Of a stretch of 64,000 bases of DNA, positions 10,140 through 22,800 are shown one piece after another. The DNA comes from Trissonchulus latispiculum (lineage: Eukaryota > Nematoda > Enoplea > Enoplida > Ironidae): NCBI GenBank assembly GCA_030248195.1, contig JASAND010022249.1:1-64000 (forward strand), written 5' to 3'. The position numbers and the translations under genes are program-made. Under the pieces are notes generated by a model, which saw only the letters and a list, made by a program, of their open reading frames with translations, was not told the DNA's origin and did no database searches. Numbering within the stretch: position 1 is the stretch's first letter; each line of letters opens with the position of its first letter.

Positions 10140-11525
10140 TGTGCCTTCATGACTTGTGTTTAGCACTGGTTGTCTGATCCTATTCACTCAGCTGTAATTA
10201 CTTATCTCTTAGAAGATCACAAATTTTTTCTAGAAGATACAAGTTACGTCTTATAATTATCGCAGGATCAATTAGTGGAAAATAGTTGAACACCTGGGGG
10301 GGGGGGGTGATTTTGCCATGGCCGGTCGCTGAAGGAAATATTTGGGAATTGTGCCATTTTTTTGTGCGCGTACCCTGTTCTTTGGGGGTGGGGATACCAG
10401 TTAGTCAAGCAAAAGCTATAAGTTCGTCTTGTAGCAGTTACAAGTTAGATTTCGTATTTAGGATTGACTTAGAACAACTACAGGTTTGTTTAGTGTTTAC
10501 TAAAGGAAACGTTTGTCATTTTACCGTCTGGCTCTGTAGAAAATAAAAAGAGTTAGTATTAATTAGGTGCAAAAATTCCGCTGGCGTCTGACGACGTCGC
10601 GTGTAAAGAATTACAAAAATTTCTTTAGTTATATATACTGCAAAACACTTCAAAAACTTTAATAATGTAGCTTCTTATTGCCGGTTGTTATTGAAGGAGT
10701 CCGCGTTCTTTCTGGCCTAGAATTTGCACTAGAAGTTTACGGACTGCATTTTGGGTCTTTGCGAGTTTTCTGTAATGGAAATTTCTTCCAGGATTCTGTT
10801 TAAAGTTAGTTTAGCTGAAGTTTTAAACCCCTCGTTTTGAGTTGATTGAATTTGTCATTATCGGCTTTTGGTCTTTGGCTGAATTTTGGTATTGTAGAAA
10901 TTTCTATCATAATAGCATCTCTATTTAAGAAATTAATTAACGTAATGAACTTTGTGATTACTTTTGTCCGATTCTTTTACCATTGTCTGGGGTTTGTGGA
11001 GTTTTCCGATATTCAGCTTTACTACAGACCTATCATTGTTTATGCTTCTTGTCTTGCTGTTGTATTTGCCTTCCGTTATACCTACGCATTAAAACTTCTT
11101 CACTATTGTTTACAAATGATTTTTTCACTAGACATTTTGAAAGCTCAACATTATCATTATTTATTTTTCTGTGTGACGAGTTTTTAATTTTTCACGCACA
11201 GTTTTAGTAGCTATCTTGAATTTCTAAACTAAGCGTCTTCTTAGTATGACTTTCCTTCTGAATGTGTAGATCGCAACGGTGTCTATTTTCTTACTAACTT
11301 TTTGCAAATGAAATGTTAAAGTGTGATCTTTCTGGCTCGAGGTAAACCCTTTGGGACTTTTAAACTTTTTGGGATACTAATCCCCTGTTTGAGGAAAGAT
11401 GTTGGAGAGTTTAGCAGCTGTATCACTCCGACTTTTGAAATAATATATAACTAACTGTCAGCCCCCCCCAGACTAATGTTTTGATATCAAGTTGGCACGT
11501 TTTGTGCTTTCTTTTTTGTTTCACT
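10140..11525. other. Intergenic, nothing recognised
   Basis: AT-rich sequence with a short G-run at about 10298-10308. The longest frame (10846-11187) is a hydrophobic translation of T-rich DNA with no family match, so I do not call it a gene. Confidence 0.5.
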
Positions 11526-11527
11526 GT

Positions 11528-11842
11528 GTGGGTCTCTTACGCCCTCCCTCCCAACCATAAGTTTTGATTTTTTAGATCAGTAACTTTGAAATTTTGTATG
11601 GGTGCAAACTGAAGGAAGGCTTATGAATTCAAAAATTGCAACATTTTAAAATTTTAAATTTAGTTTTGTGTGGGGGACCAAAGCCGTTTCTAAAATTTAA
11701 AATGTTCAAAAATTTTCTAAAATTTTGAAATTTTGTAGTTTTTGAATTTGTAAGCCTCCACCCATACAAAGTTTCAAAGTTATTGGCCAAAAAGTCAAAA
11801 GTTATGGCTGGGGGAGGAAGCGCGAGAGAGAGACCCCAGTGT
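11528..11842. mobile_element. Fold-back MITE
   Basis: GGGTCTCTTACGCCCTCC and ACCATAAGTTTTGATTTTT at the left are mirrored at the right (AAAAGTTATGG..GGAGGAAGCGCGAGAGAGAGACCCC). The mirrored sequence runs inward to a centre near 11690. A relative with ends GGGCCTCTTGCGCTA lies at about 63068-63645. Confidence 0.65.
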
Positions 11843-12569
11843 GTTATGTATGTAGATTTTTTTCCTTTATAACAATTGGACACGTATATGTCTACATACG
11901 TTCTTGTCTTTATGGGTTGGTTTCTTTTTCACATTGGGACTGTGGTATGTAATCTCTTTATATTTTTATTGTTTTTTGGATTATTTTTCTGCTGTTTATG
12001 AATTGCTGGTCAAACGATGATACTTATGTACGTAGAATTTATATTGATGTAATATTTGATGACTATGTTTATTCATATGCTTTGCTTATGACTATATAAT
12101 TGGTGATCTTATGTTCATTGTGTATCATTTCTCTGATGATATATATATATAGTCCTAATTTGGTCATAAAGCAAGAATTTGAAATAAATGCTTATACTTA
12201 GACTGCTTCCCTTTTGTTTTGATTTTACTTTAGACTGCTTTGGTCTTCAGAGTTCAGAATATCAGTACATGGTAGCTTAAATATTGGAGTTTGCTGAATA
12301 TCGGCAATATAAGACGAATTTGGCAGTATATCTGTTTTTACTGACATTAGAGATTTGGCGTAGTAAGGAGCTTATTCAGGGTTGAGGTAATTGTTCGTGG
12401 GTGTTTTCGCTAAACTAGTTGTTTCTGTGAAGCTTGCTGACACGGTTGATTCTTGTCGAAAAATTAGTGAACGGAAAGGCTGCAATTTAAAGTAATAAGA
12501 AAAAGTATAATGCAGCCCCCCTTGAGAGTAGTTGATGAAACACTGAGACTGTTTTGGAGTGCAGAAATT
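11843..12569. other. Intergenic, nothing recognised
   Basis: AT-rich sequence without a supported gene or repeat. Confidence 0.45.
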
Positions 12570-12720
12570 GGGCTTAGAGCCTTTTCATGAAAGGGTAGAG
12601 TAGAGTTCAAGTTAACTCGATTCTTTTCATGAAAGAGTTAAGAGGGAAACTCAAGCTTGAGTGGAGTTAAAATGGCATTTTAACTCTACTATGCTCTGCC
12701 TTTTCTTCAAAATTAGGCCC
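12570..12720. mobile_element. Short MITE (GGGC..AGTAGAG ends)
   Basis: A 151-bp inverted repeat with GGGCTTAGAGCCTTTTCATG at one end and the inverse of GGGCCTAATTTTGAAG at the other, with AGAGTAGAG inside. It resembles the element at 36638-36787. Confidence 0.5.
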
Positions 12721-13878
12721 TTAGTTAACTAAGTATTCTGTTACTAGTTAGCTAATACATAATATATTTGATAGGAAGCATATCTGAAATTCGTCTAAAG
12801 CTTCTGTGTTTGGCTTCAATTTTGACTTTAAACTTAGCGGGCGGCGTAGAATCTCTACAGTTCTTCAAATGTCCCCTGTTTTTGTATTTAATTCAACGGA
12901 ACTCGGCATTGTTTTCATTGTAGTCAAGAAAGTAGAGTTTCTACAGTCCTCCTATAGTCCTCCTTTGACGGCATCGAAAATTCCTTGATTTCGCAGCATG
13001 CAGATCTTGCAGACACAAATTCTGCAAATTTTTGCGGAATTGTTGCAAATTGTGGAATTTGAGTTCTAGTTGATCGGAACCATCTCACAGATTCATTTAT
13101 ATACTTTATCGCGCCTTAGGTTCAGCATAGGTGGTCACTCGGAAGAATTGAGTTTCAAAAGATTCTCCTTAGCTAGCTCACTGCAACCTTTTCTCTTACG
13201 TCATTCGTAATCTCAAATTTGTGTAGTAATTCTGACGACTTTTTAAAAATTTCAACAGAATTGTATCAAAAGCTTATACAGAAGAAATATAAAGTTAGTA
13301 GTTTGAAACGCTACTTTTTGAAGTCATGTAAACACAAAAATTTTAATAATCTTTTAGACATTTCACCATTAAATTCTTGGGTACATAATTCTAAATAGAC
13401 GTTTTGTTTACGTTGTATGTTGTCACAATTCTTGTATCATGTTTATATACATGTCAACTAATTTTTACTAATTTGAGGCGACCGGCGGCGAAACTAATTT
13501 TAGCATATTTTTGGAGGAATTTGCAAAAGTAATTAAAAAACTGAATTCCGCACTCCTCCACTGATGAGCCGCGAGTGTGAGAATTGAGTCTGGTAGAGGT
13601 CGCATGCACTACTACTAACATAGGAATTTTGATGTTTTACACGTCTACAAATGGATCGTTCATGAATTAGCATGAGAGTATATTTATGTATTTCTTTAAT
13701 TCTTGGTCAGACTTCTATTTTGTGTTAATTTCTTTCCAGACATAAATTGCGGAAAAGGAAAATAAAAGTTGGTACGAAACTTAACTTGTTCCTATAAAAT
13801 AGTCAGTGCAAGCTAAACTTAGGAGAAATCTTTTGAAAAGGGTTTAGGAGGTCTAGCTCCGTCCTAGATGGACAGCTC
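12721..13878. other. Intergenic, nothing recognised
   Basis: No supported gene or repeat. The frame at 12806-12988 has no recognisable features. Confidence 0.45.
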
Positions 13879-14363
13879 CTAGACACTAGAGATGAGGATT
13901 TTGGCTCGCGGCTCGGCTCGACAATTGAAACTCCGAGCCGAGCCGTATCCCTATCGAAACCCTATCGAAAAATTTTAAGTTTACTGTAATTACTTCCGAA
14001 TTTGTTCAAACAAAATTATTTGGAGTTTAAAATTTTATTAAGTTTTAAAATTTAATTACTTCCGAATTTGTTTAAACTATTAATTTAGAGTTTAAAATTA
14101 TTCTGCATAATTATAATTGACTACGATCATGGCTACGATCGGTAGAGAGCACTTAGAGGATTTGAAACTTTTTAAAATTTAAATGATATATAATGTAAAG
14201 GAGTTCTGAATTTTATTGCTGAGTTCTCAAGCATTTTGCAATTTATCAGATTATGCCTTTTCTCAAGACTGCGAAAAACAAAAAGTTTTCTTGTGATTTT
14301 TTCAGAGTTTATCACTGGTTCCTTTCCATGTTGTATATATATATACATAGAATAAAATAATTA

Positions 14364-15693
14364 AAGTCTGACCAAAAAATGTGGGGAGCGAAATTGTTTT
14401 GTTTATACTGAATTACCGGTACATTTTTGCTGCAGCAATGTATATATTTTCTGAACCGTCATGGCATGAACTTTCTTTTGGTTGAAAAAAAATTTTAAAA
14501 AATTAAAATTCATCAAAAGAAGCCGATTCTTTAAGTTTTGAAAGATCAGTAGAAGTCAGGAACTAGCCGCTCGGTGGAAAATTAGCCCATGTCCCAGACA
14601 TTTTGAATCCCGAATATCAGCTGATTTCGTCGAAAATTGCGATAGTTATTCAATTTTTTCGATTTTCAAAATCCTTTGATCTTTGCCGCTTTTCCAACTT
14701 TGACTGGCCATTACTCGCGACTCACTCAATGCAAAAATTTTTTAATTGGATTTTCAGGATCGCTTATATACGTGTCAGCTTTCATGTGATCTATGTGGTT
14801 TTTCAAAATTTGAAAATCGATGTTTTCGAAAAATACCACTTTTTGACCCAAAATTTCGACAATGCGAATCCAGCAAAAGTGGGTAAAAATAACATTATCA
14901 TAAAGTTTAATCTGAGCTGAATCCAACGATCTAAAGTTTTTGTGGCCGCAGCTTAAATTGCCCCAGCAACGAATTTTCAAACAATTTCCTATTTCTGCTG
15001 ATTTCTGACAAGTTGTGCTATATTGTGAATTGATTTGCCGCAAATAGTGTAAACTAGCCAAAAACCGGCTAAAAAGCGAAATTGTTTAAAAATTCGTTGC
15101 GGTTGCAATATAAGCCGTAGCCACGAAAACATTTATATCGTTGTATTCAGCTCAGATTAAACATTATGACAATTTTTACCCACTTTTGCTGGATTCGCAT
15201 TGTCGAAATTTTGAGTCAAAAAAGTGGTATTTTTCGAAAAAATCGATTTTCAAATTTTGAAAAACCACATATCACATGAAAGCTGACACGTAAGCGTTCC
15301 TGAAAATCTAATTAACAAATTTTTGCATTGAGTAAGTCGCGAGTAATAACCAGTCAAAGTTGGAAAAGCGGCAAAGATCAAAGGATTTTGAAAATCGAAA
15401 AAAATTGAATAACTATCGCAATTTTCGACGAAATCAGCTAATATTCGGGATTAAAAATATCTGGGACATGGGCTAATTTTCCACCGAGCGGCTAGTTCCT
15501 GACTTCTACTGATCTTTCAAAACTTAAAAAATCGGCTTCTTTTGATGAATTTTAATTTTTTAAAAAATTTTTTCAACCAAAAGAAAGTTCATGCCATGAC
15601 GGTTCAGAAAATATATACATTGCTGCAGCAAAAATGCACCGGTAATTCAGTATAAACAAAACAATTTCGCTCCCTACATTTTTGGTCAGACTT
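14364..15693. mobile_element. 1.33-kb Tc1-like hairpin element nested in the hAT-like element
   Basis: AAGTCTGACCAAAAA and its inverse end the unit and TA is duplicated at 14362-14363 and 15694-15695. The whole unit folds back: 14364 to about 15000 mirrors about 15060-15693. Shared blocks include GCTGCAGCAATGTATATA, CATGGCATGAACTTTC and GGAACTAGCCGCTCGG. Frames on the two strands are mirror images of each other and carry no known domain. Confidence 0.85.
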
Positions 15694-15776
15694 TAGACAG
15701 CTGTTTTCAGGCCTTTTGTCAAAAACAACGTAGAAAATGCACAGTTCGGTGCAATCGGTCAAATTTCAAGCTGGGA

Positions 15777-15900
15777 GAGCCGAGCCGAGCCGACCCACTT
15801 TCAATATTCTTGCGAGCCGAGATGAGCCGAGCCGAGCCGAGCCGAGCCGAGTATGCCCGCGAGCCGAGCCGAGCTGGCCACATTTTGTCCCGAGCCGTGC
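15777..15900. repeat. Degenerate (GAGCC)n tandem repeat
   Basis: Repeated GAGCCGAGCC blocks inside the right end of the hAT-like element; a shorter inverted counterpart lies near 13903-13950. Confidence 0.8.
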
Positions 15901-16041
15901 CGGAAAATCCCGGCTCGACCGTCCTCATCTCTACATACTAGACACCCCCCTTAGGATACTTGGGAGATTCTTTTGCAACGCGACCCTGACTGTCATGGAA
16001 GCTTCGTGCGATAACTTTTCCATTTTGAAGTTGCTTACATG

Positions 16042-16440
16042 CATACAGTAAACACGGGGTCAGAATCTGGTAGGTGTCTACCCCGACTCTGACGAGGGGG
16101 TCTATCTCTAAACATTTCGAAATTTTAAGGGGAACTACCCCTAAATTAGCTAAATTTACAAATTTTTTTACATTTTTGACCAAAAATAGTCAAAAATGGC
16201 TATTTTAGCGATTTTTAAAATTTTTTTGAAATGCTTAAATTTGCTAAAAATGTTGAATTTTTATAAAATTCGCTCAGGTGTCTTCCCTTTTTTCCCTTCT
16301 GGACGAGATGGTCTGCCCTTTTTCCTTCTTACTGAGGGGGTCTACCAGTTTTTTGTCGGTCGGGGGGGGGGGGGGGTCGCGGCCCCACCCCCCCCCCCCC
16401 CCTTTCCCCCCCACGTTTTCCTATGCTTACATGTCTGAAT
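16042..16440. repeat. Dispersed repeat, copy 1
   Basis: Shares ordered blocks with 60575-60925: a GGGGT..AATCTGGT(A/G)GGT start, an AAATTTT AAGGGGA block, TTCTGGACGAGA.GG, a CTGAG.GGGTCT.CC block and a CCACGTT end. It includes a G-run and C-run at 16366-16403. Function unknown. Confidence 0.6.
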
Positions 16441-16749
16441 TGTTGGCTGCATTAAAAATCTAGAATAAAACTGTTATCGAAAACGGGCTGTGCTATTTCT
16501 TGGATCTTTGGCTTATTCTCGAAGGTAAGTGTGAAGTCTTATGTGTCTCAATTGTCCGAAACAGGCCCGTTCTATTTAGGACAGAGCTAGCAGTCTCGTA
16601 GAAGCGATGCTTTTGCTTTTACTGTGAACAGTTTGTGCTTTTTTGTAGGACTTGTTCATTTTTCGTCTGCAATTTTACAACAGCCACGTTGACTACTAAC
16701 CGTTACGCTGATGTTTGGAAGACACATCATTTCTTGATGATCCATTAAC
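16441..16749. other. Region just upstream of gene A
   Basis: No TATA box or other promoter motif stands out. It directly precedes the start codon of gene A and is the natural place for its promoter and 5' UTR. Confidence 0.35.
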
Positions 16750-16844
16750 ATGTCAGAAGCAACGGGAAATGATGAGGAGTCGGTTCCTACTCGTGGAGGC
16801 CCGCCTCGCTCCACTGATCGTATACCTCAACTTTTGTCATGCAA
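16750..16844 (+). CDS. Gene A exon 1 (start codon)
   Basis: Starts ATG TCA GAA and encodes MSEATGNDEESVPTRGG then PRSTDR..LLSC, ending with two bases of a Lys codon before GTAGGT. The start is supported by gene B exon 1 at 34602-34690, which begins the same way (MSE..GN..ESV..RG) and shares RSTDR and the SC-Lys junction. Confidence 0.82.
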
Positions 16845-19800
16845 GTAGGTTGGCTGTAAAAGTTGAACCTATAAGCCTAATCTTAAAAATTCCGGTGAAG
16901 CCGAAAACAGTTTATAAGTCTGTATAACAGTCTATAAGATATGGTAAAATTTAGCGCGTGTCGAGGGTGGGCGCTGTAAAATCACCTGTTTTAACTTGTT
17001 TGCTTCTGCCTGACAATTATTGTCTGGCTTATTTTTTGGTGATTTTTATGGGGTTGGGTGCTTGATGGGGGCTCACCGAAAATGGAGAGTCTGGCTTATC
17101 CCTTGGCAATTTTTTATGGGGGGGGCTTCATGGGGGGGGCCCCCCATCGATGGGGGGGGCTCACCCAAAATGGGGGGGGCATATTTTAGAAATTTTTTTC
17201 GAATTTTTGTGGGTTTTTTGCGTACTAACTGCTAAAAATTGCTAAAAAATGACTAATTTTAGGTGTTTTTTAAGCTAAAATAGCCAAAATTTAGTCAAAA
17301 ATCCGGCGAAGCCGGAAAATTTTTTGAAAATTTAGGGTAAAAATGGTAAAATTTGGCAATTTTTGGGGTTATGGGGGGGAGGTCGGGATTTATGGGGGGG
17401 GGGCTCCTCGAATGGGGGGGGGAGGTCGCCGAATGGGGGGCGGCCCCCCCCCACCCCCCCCCCACAAGGGATAAGCCAGAGAGTGGACATTTTCGGAAAA
17501 TTTTTTACATTTTTACTTGTAAAAACTGGTGCAAATTCGCTAAAACATGACCAATTTTAAGTGTTTTTACCCTAAGATACCGCAAATTTCTGTTACATAT
17601 CCGTGGTAGCCGGATAATTTTTGAAAATTTAGGGTAAAAATGGTAAAATATGACAATTTTTTGGGTTTTGGGGAGGTCAGAATTTATGGGGGGAGCGGCC
17701 CCCGACCAACCCTCCCGTAGAGATAAGCCAGATTGTACTAGAGTCAATTAAGCGAAGCCCTTATGTCGTGTTAGTTTATCTGTTGCAGATCGGTTGGTCC
17801 TTCTCATCCGCAGGCGGAACTGTGCAACGTGTGTCATGGTCACTATCAGCCGTCGGACTACGGGAAGCTGGCCTGCGGTCACATCTTCTGTCTCCGGTGT
17901 CTCCTGAAGCTGATGCAGAGATCGGAGGACCTCTGTCCGACCTGTCGCCAGCCCATGGAGGGTCTGGACCGGATCGACTTCGTCCCCATCATCCTCTCTC
18001 TCAAATCTCAGACCGCCTGCTTTGTTTGTGCCAAATCCGAAATCACATTAGGTATATACGTAGCCATGTTAGCAGTTTACATCTTGTCCTTTACTGATTT
18101 AAAGGCTTCCTCATCTTAGACGTTTAAATGTTGTCCTTGACATATTTAAATGTTGCATAGCTACGTATTATTGCATTTTGATTGCGACTGCAAGGAGCAT
18201 TTTTCCTACTTGTACTAGGCGATTTCTGTCTGTACATACGAATGCTGACAATGAAAGGGGTAAGCGAAATACCACACTGACTTAAACTGGACTGTTTGTG
18301 TTTTACTTGTGGTGTGGTTATTGTGTTTATATATGTGTGGTTCAGTAAATCTTTCAAAAGTACTGTAGTTGTATGATCCTGTTTGTAGAGTCAATTCGTT
18401 GGTGTGAGGAGTGTCAGGAGTGTCTCTGTCCGGAGTGCGCCTCGGATCCCAAGCATGGAGAGCACCATCTTAGCTCCTGGGATCCCAAGGAGATCATTCG
18501 ACTTGTCTATCACCAGTTTCAGACTCACAGTGCCTATCTCAAAGCCTTATATGAGGCTCAGAAACAGGAATTAGGTATTGTACATATTAGTCATAGTGTG
18601 GGGGACTGCACCAATTAAGTTTTAAGAATGGCTGCGGAATAGCAGAAGGCTAACTAACTAAGTAACTATTATATAACTAACTACGTAACTAACTTACCGT
18701 CCGCTACTTACATGTCTCTTCCCATTCAGAAATCTGACCTAGTCTTCTGCTATTCATAAACTTATTTGGTGCATTTCAGGGTTGCTCGTTAATGATTCAG
18801 TGATCTTTTTGTAACAGTTTGCTTTCATTATGTTGTATACTTAGTCTGAATTTCTGCACTCTATACCTCTCTATTAAAATCTTAACTGTTAAGGCTTTAT
18901 TGCGACTCACAGAATTTTCAATTGATAACATAGAATTCCCGTCCACTATTCGAATTGCTTAGTTTCTGGCACCCTGTTCTGTCTGTATAGTCTCTGGCTG
19001 AAGAGATGTTGTCGTTATTTTTTGCAGAAGTGTTGGCCAAGTGGGTTCGTGATGAGTTTGTGTGGGAGGTGATCGGAGAGTGCTCTCGCCGCCTGTTTGA
19101 TCAGTATGCGGAGAAGTCCCTTCGCGAGTCGGACGCCGTCTCCTGTCCCAACGAGGAGGACGACTATCATGAGTGTCCGGACTGTCGGGGGAATGCCAGG
19201 AACCTGGAATCTGTCCGAAAGTCTCTGGACACCAGGTACAGTCAGTTGTTGGGTTGTGGGGGAAGCAGTTGATACTCAGTACTAGGCGGTGGAAGATCAT
19301 CCGTTCTCGTGCAGATGATGTCTCCAACTTGATAATTAAGAGTGTGCCGCGCCGCCTGTTATTACGCTTTGAACTGGCTCTTGTGTGTATGTACTGTTGA
19401 CGGTATTTAGTCCTGACAGTTGTACTGTACTGTATATATACGCGTACTGTGCTGTATTTCAGATTTAAGTCTCACATTGAGACGTCGGAGACTCGCGTGC
19501 GTCGTTGGCGTCAACTGTTCGGAGGCTGTCTTCCCACTCCGGACCCTCCCTCCTCCTCCTCCTCCTCAGGCTCCTGTCTCCCCTCCACATCTGGCGCGGC
19601 CGTCCCCGCCACCCCGACCACTCCCAGCTCCATGATTCTGAACACACTGAGTGATCCTTCCCAGGAACCTATGGATACGACCCCTCCTCCTCCTGCTGGC
19701 TCCACAGCGACGGGTTCTGTGACGGTCCCCGTCCCTCCGGAGTCTTGTGGTGGTCCTCCTCCTCCTTCTACTACTCCTCCGTTGACATCCTCCACTGAAT

Positions 19801-22800
19801 CCGATGCCCACGCTGCTCCGTCGACTGACATAGGTTCGTCCAACAGGCAGCTAGTATTCCTCTTAAGACTTACGTAATTTATTTTTGTATTATTCCTGGA
19901 TAGGTAGGCAAATGTAAAATTTTACCTCTGGAGATATCTCCGTACTGCCACAGGACATGGGGTGCCTTTGCTCATCCCCGGATTCTCAGCCTTAGAACCA
20001 GGAATGTCACCTCAAATTATGACTGCATCCATGGAAGGAGGGTGGTCAGTCTACGCAGACTCCTGTTACCTTTTCACGGTAGTGATACGCACTTACCGAC
20101 CTGTTATGGACGGATAGCTGGGTTGGCTAGAGCTGAGGAGAAAACCTTGTGACCTCCGGGGATGGAACCACGGACCGTATAATCGATCGGAAATTCTGAC
20201 CGCCGACCGTAGACCATTACGTAGGTATGTACATTGTACATACGTATGTCATGTTTAATAGATATTGGAAATGGTTACCTGTTTCTAAGTCTCGGGACGT
20301 CGTTTGTCATCTGTGCTTTTAGCTGTTTTGTGTTGGTTTTAGGAGCGTCCTCCACTGCAGGGGAGCAACCGGCACCTGCTGCCGGACAGGACCAGAAGCG
20401 ACCGCCAGAGTCCCAGGTGGGGGGAGATCCAGGAAAGGAGCCAGATGTGGGGGTGGAAGAGGCCAAACTGATCCCCTCCGGAAAGCTGAACAGTCTGATC
20501 CGGAGTGTGGTCCCCATGTTCGGACGACGGCTCCTCTCGGATCTGGCCAAAACGGATCATGCCCTGGATGGGCATCTCTCCTATCTACCCCTTGAGGTAC
20601 CTGACCTCATCTTCGATAGTTATAGACGTTTAGATTATGAATATCATGAATTTACATTGAGCTATTGGTTTTAATTTGACAGAATATCCTATACATATTT
20701 TGGCTGATGATTTTATAATTTGCACAATGTTTGCGTTGTATGTATATAGTTTCGTTTTAGTTGGACTGAAAATTTCTTTGTAATATGTAAAGTCCCAAAT
20801 TGTAGGGTTTAAGGCGGAGCTAGTTTTCCTTGTGCTTTCCTTAAATGTTCAGACAGAATCTATTGTGGAGATTTTAAATTTTTGGTACAACTTACTGGGT
20901 TTATTTTAGGGGGGGGGGGGGGGAATGGGTAAGGGGAGGGGGGGGGTGGGGGGGGGGTTGGGTACTTAATGAGAAACAGGCATAACAAATAATGAACCCA
21001 TCCAGCTAAAATTTGTTTTTCTATGGATGTATAAATTTGACAAATTCTACAGATGAACCACCCAAACTAGCGTTTTGTTGTATTTCAGTCACTGCGTAGC
21101 AAGACGAAAAATCTGACCCGTGGTATTGCCCAGGACTGTGTCTGTCGTTGGACGATACCCACTCTGGACTCGATTCTGTCGGGTCGTTTCGAGGGCGTCC
21201 CTTCCAGCGCCCTGCCCGGAGGTGGAGGTGGCGGTGCTCCTGAGAGTGGGGAAGCTGACGGCGAGACTGGGGGTGAAACCGGCCCTGAAAATCCGTCCGG
21301 AACTCAACCCTCTGACGGGGAGCCAGGGGGAACGGGGGGAGGCGCCAGTTGGTCTAACTATGAGATCATCGATATAGCCGGAGCTGGAAGTGGAAATAGG
21401 ACGGGAGGACTTGAGGCGCCTGATTCAGTGACTCCTCGTAGCGGGCCGGGATCGGGCGGTGACAGTGGGCCGGGTGGCTCCTCGCAGACTGCGGACGGAA
21501 ATGATGGAACTGCCGGTCATGGTGAGGGAGGAAGCCGCCTGGCTGTCTGTCCACCCGGGCCCCCCGCCACCACTGACGCCTCAACGACCCCGATGGAACC
21601 GGAACCGGAACCGGAATCGACAATCTTCCTGGACACGGAGCCCATGAGTACGGAGACGGGATTTCAGGCGAGGGATGCTGCCGTTGTGCCCACGACCGGG
21701 GACATTGTGATCGCCTGCGAACGGGAGGGCCTCTGGGTCTGGAATCACAAGGCGGAGTTCAAGTGCGCTCCTAGGTGGGTCCTCAACGTATAACGTGTTT
21801 ATGATTTGCCGACTTCTTCATAATTCGTTATGGTTGTCCGATTTAGATTCTTGGTATTAAAACCAGAGAAGAATGGTCGGCTGAAATTGGCTTTTGGAAG
21901 TCTTAGACAATCCATTTTCGTTATTGTTTTTTCTTGTTCTCTGATTACTGATTGATTGATTGATTGATTTATTTTGCTGGATGTCTTGTAGGTGTCGTAA
22001 TGAGGAGTTCAACAGAACGCTGCGTCGAGTGGCGGCCACGGATAAGCTGATCCTGGTGTGCACGGTGGACGGGACCTTTATCCGCTTCGACCCGCTGACC
22101 TTCGAGCACCTCCCCGGCGTGTTCTCCCTTGCAGACTCCCTCCACGAGGGTCGCTGTCGCATGGCCATGAACGACCACCACGTCTACCTCCTCTACGGAG
22201 GACAGTCCGTCTACCGGATTCCGCTCTCCGTGTTTCTGGAACACACTGGTGGAGATGAGAGAAAGGTTGGCACTACTGATCTTAATCAATTAATTAATTG
22301 GTTTGCGTTAATTAATACGAGTAGTTGTAATTAGGTCTTTGTTCTACTCACTTGCCTTATCTGGTTTGGGTCTTAATGTTTTTGTTGCTACGAGAATTCG
22401 ATTGGTTTTCAGGGCCTACTACTAATAAGATTGTGGTTGTTGCATTGTATGTATGTACTATGTACACAGGCATGTGGTTTTTGTTAGATCTTGGACGAAT
22501 CCGTCGTTGACCTGGTGTGTAGTCTGCCCCCTTGTCAGAACGGACGCGATATTGGGGTCTTTGGGGATCGAGTCTATCTGATCACGTCCATCTTCCCCTC
22601 CAGACAGCGCGAGGATGGCGACAGTGACTCCGATTCTGACGATGAGGATGAACGACAGGTACAACAAAACTGTAAAGGACATACTGTACAGCAGACTTGT
22701 GTAGGAGGGGAAGTTTGGGGGGGAGTGACCAGATGGCGGCCCGAGGCATTCGGAAAACCGGATTTTTCCGTTTTTGTTTGCCCAAATTTCCATTGACCAT

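Larger units (their letters stand above)
13887..15937. mobile_element. hAT-like non-autonomous element, interrupted
   Basis: TAGAGATGAGGA at 13887 is mirrored by TCCTCATCTCTA at 15922-15933. The 8-bp sequence CTAGACAC flanks the unit at 13879-13886 and 15938-15945, as expected for hAT transposition. Both ends contain degenerate GAGCC/GCCGA 5-bp repeats (about 13903-13950 and 15777-15900). The centre is filled by a second, Tc1-like hairpin element. Four bases separate the right inverted repeat from its target duplication, a small irregularity. No transposase. Confidence 0.75.

Noticed and set aside
10846..11207. Membrane protein gene
   Set aside because: The hydrophobic translation follows from T-rich DNA; two overlapping frames are equally open and neither has a known pattern.
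14603..15061. Pair of overlapping frames on opposite strands
   Set aside because: They lie in the arms of a hairpin element and mirror each other; no domain.
16196..16463. Gly/Pro-rich frames across G and C runs
   Set aside because: Low-complexity translation inside a dispersed repeat; the same applies to 17020-17560, 22574-22897 and 54223-54610.
17768..18097. Alternative + frame over the RING exon
   Set aside because: The adjacent frame carries the perfect C3HC4 pattern and is the one kept in gene B.
19465..19843. Minus-strand frames opposite gene A exons 5-7
   Set aside because: Mirror frames of G/C-rich coding exons; the + strand frame has splice sites, a paralogue and recognisable motifs.
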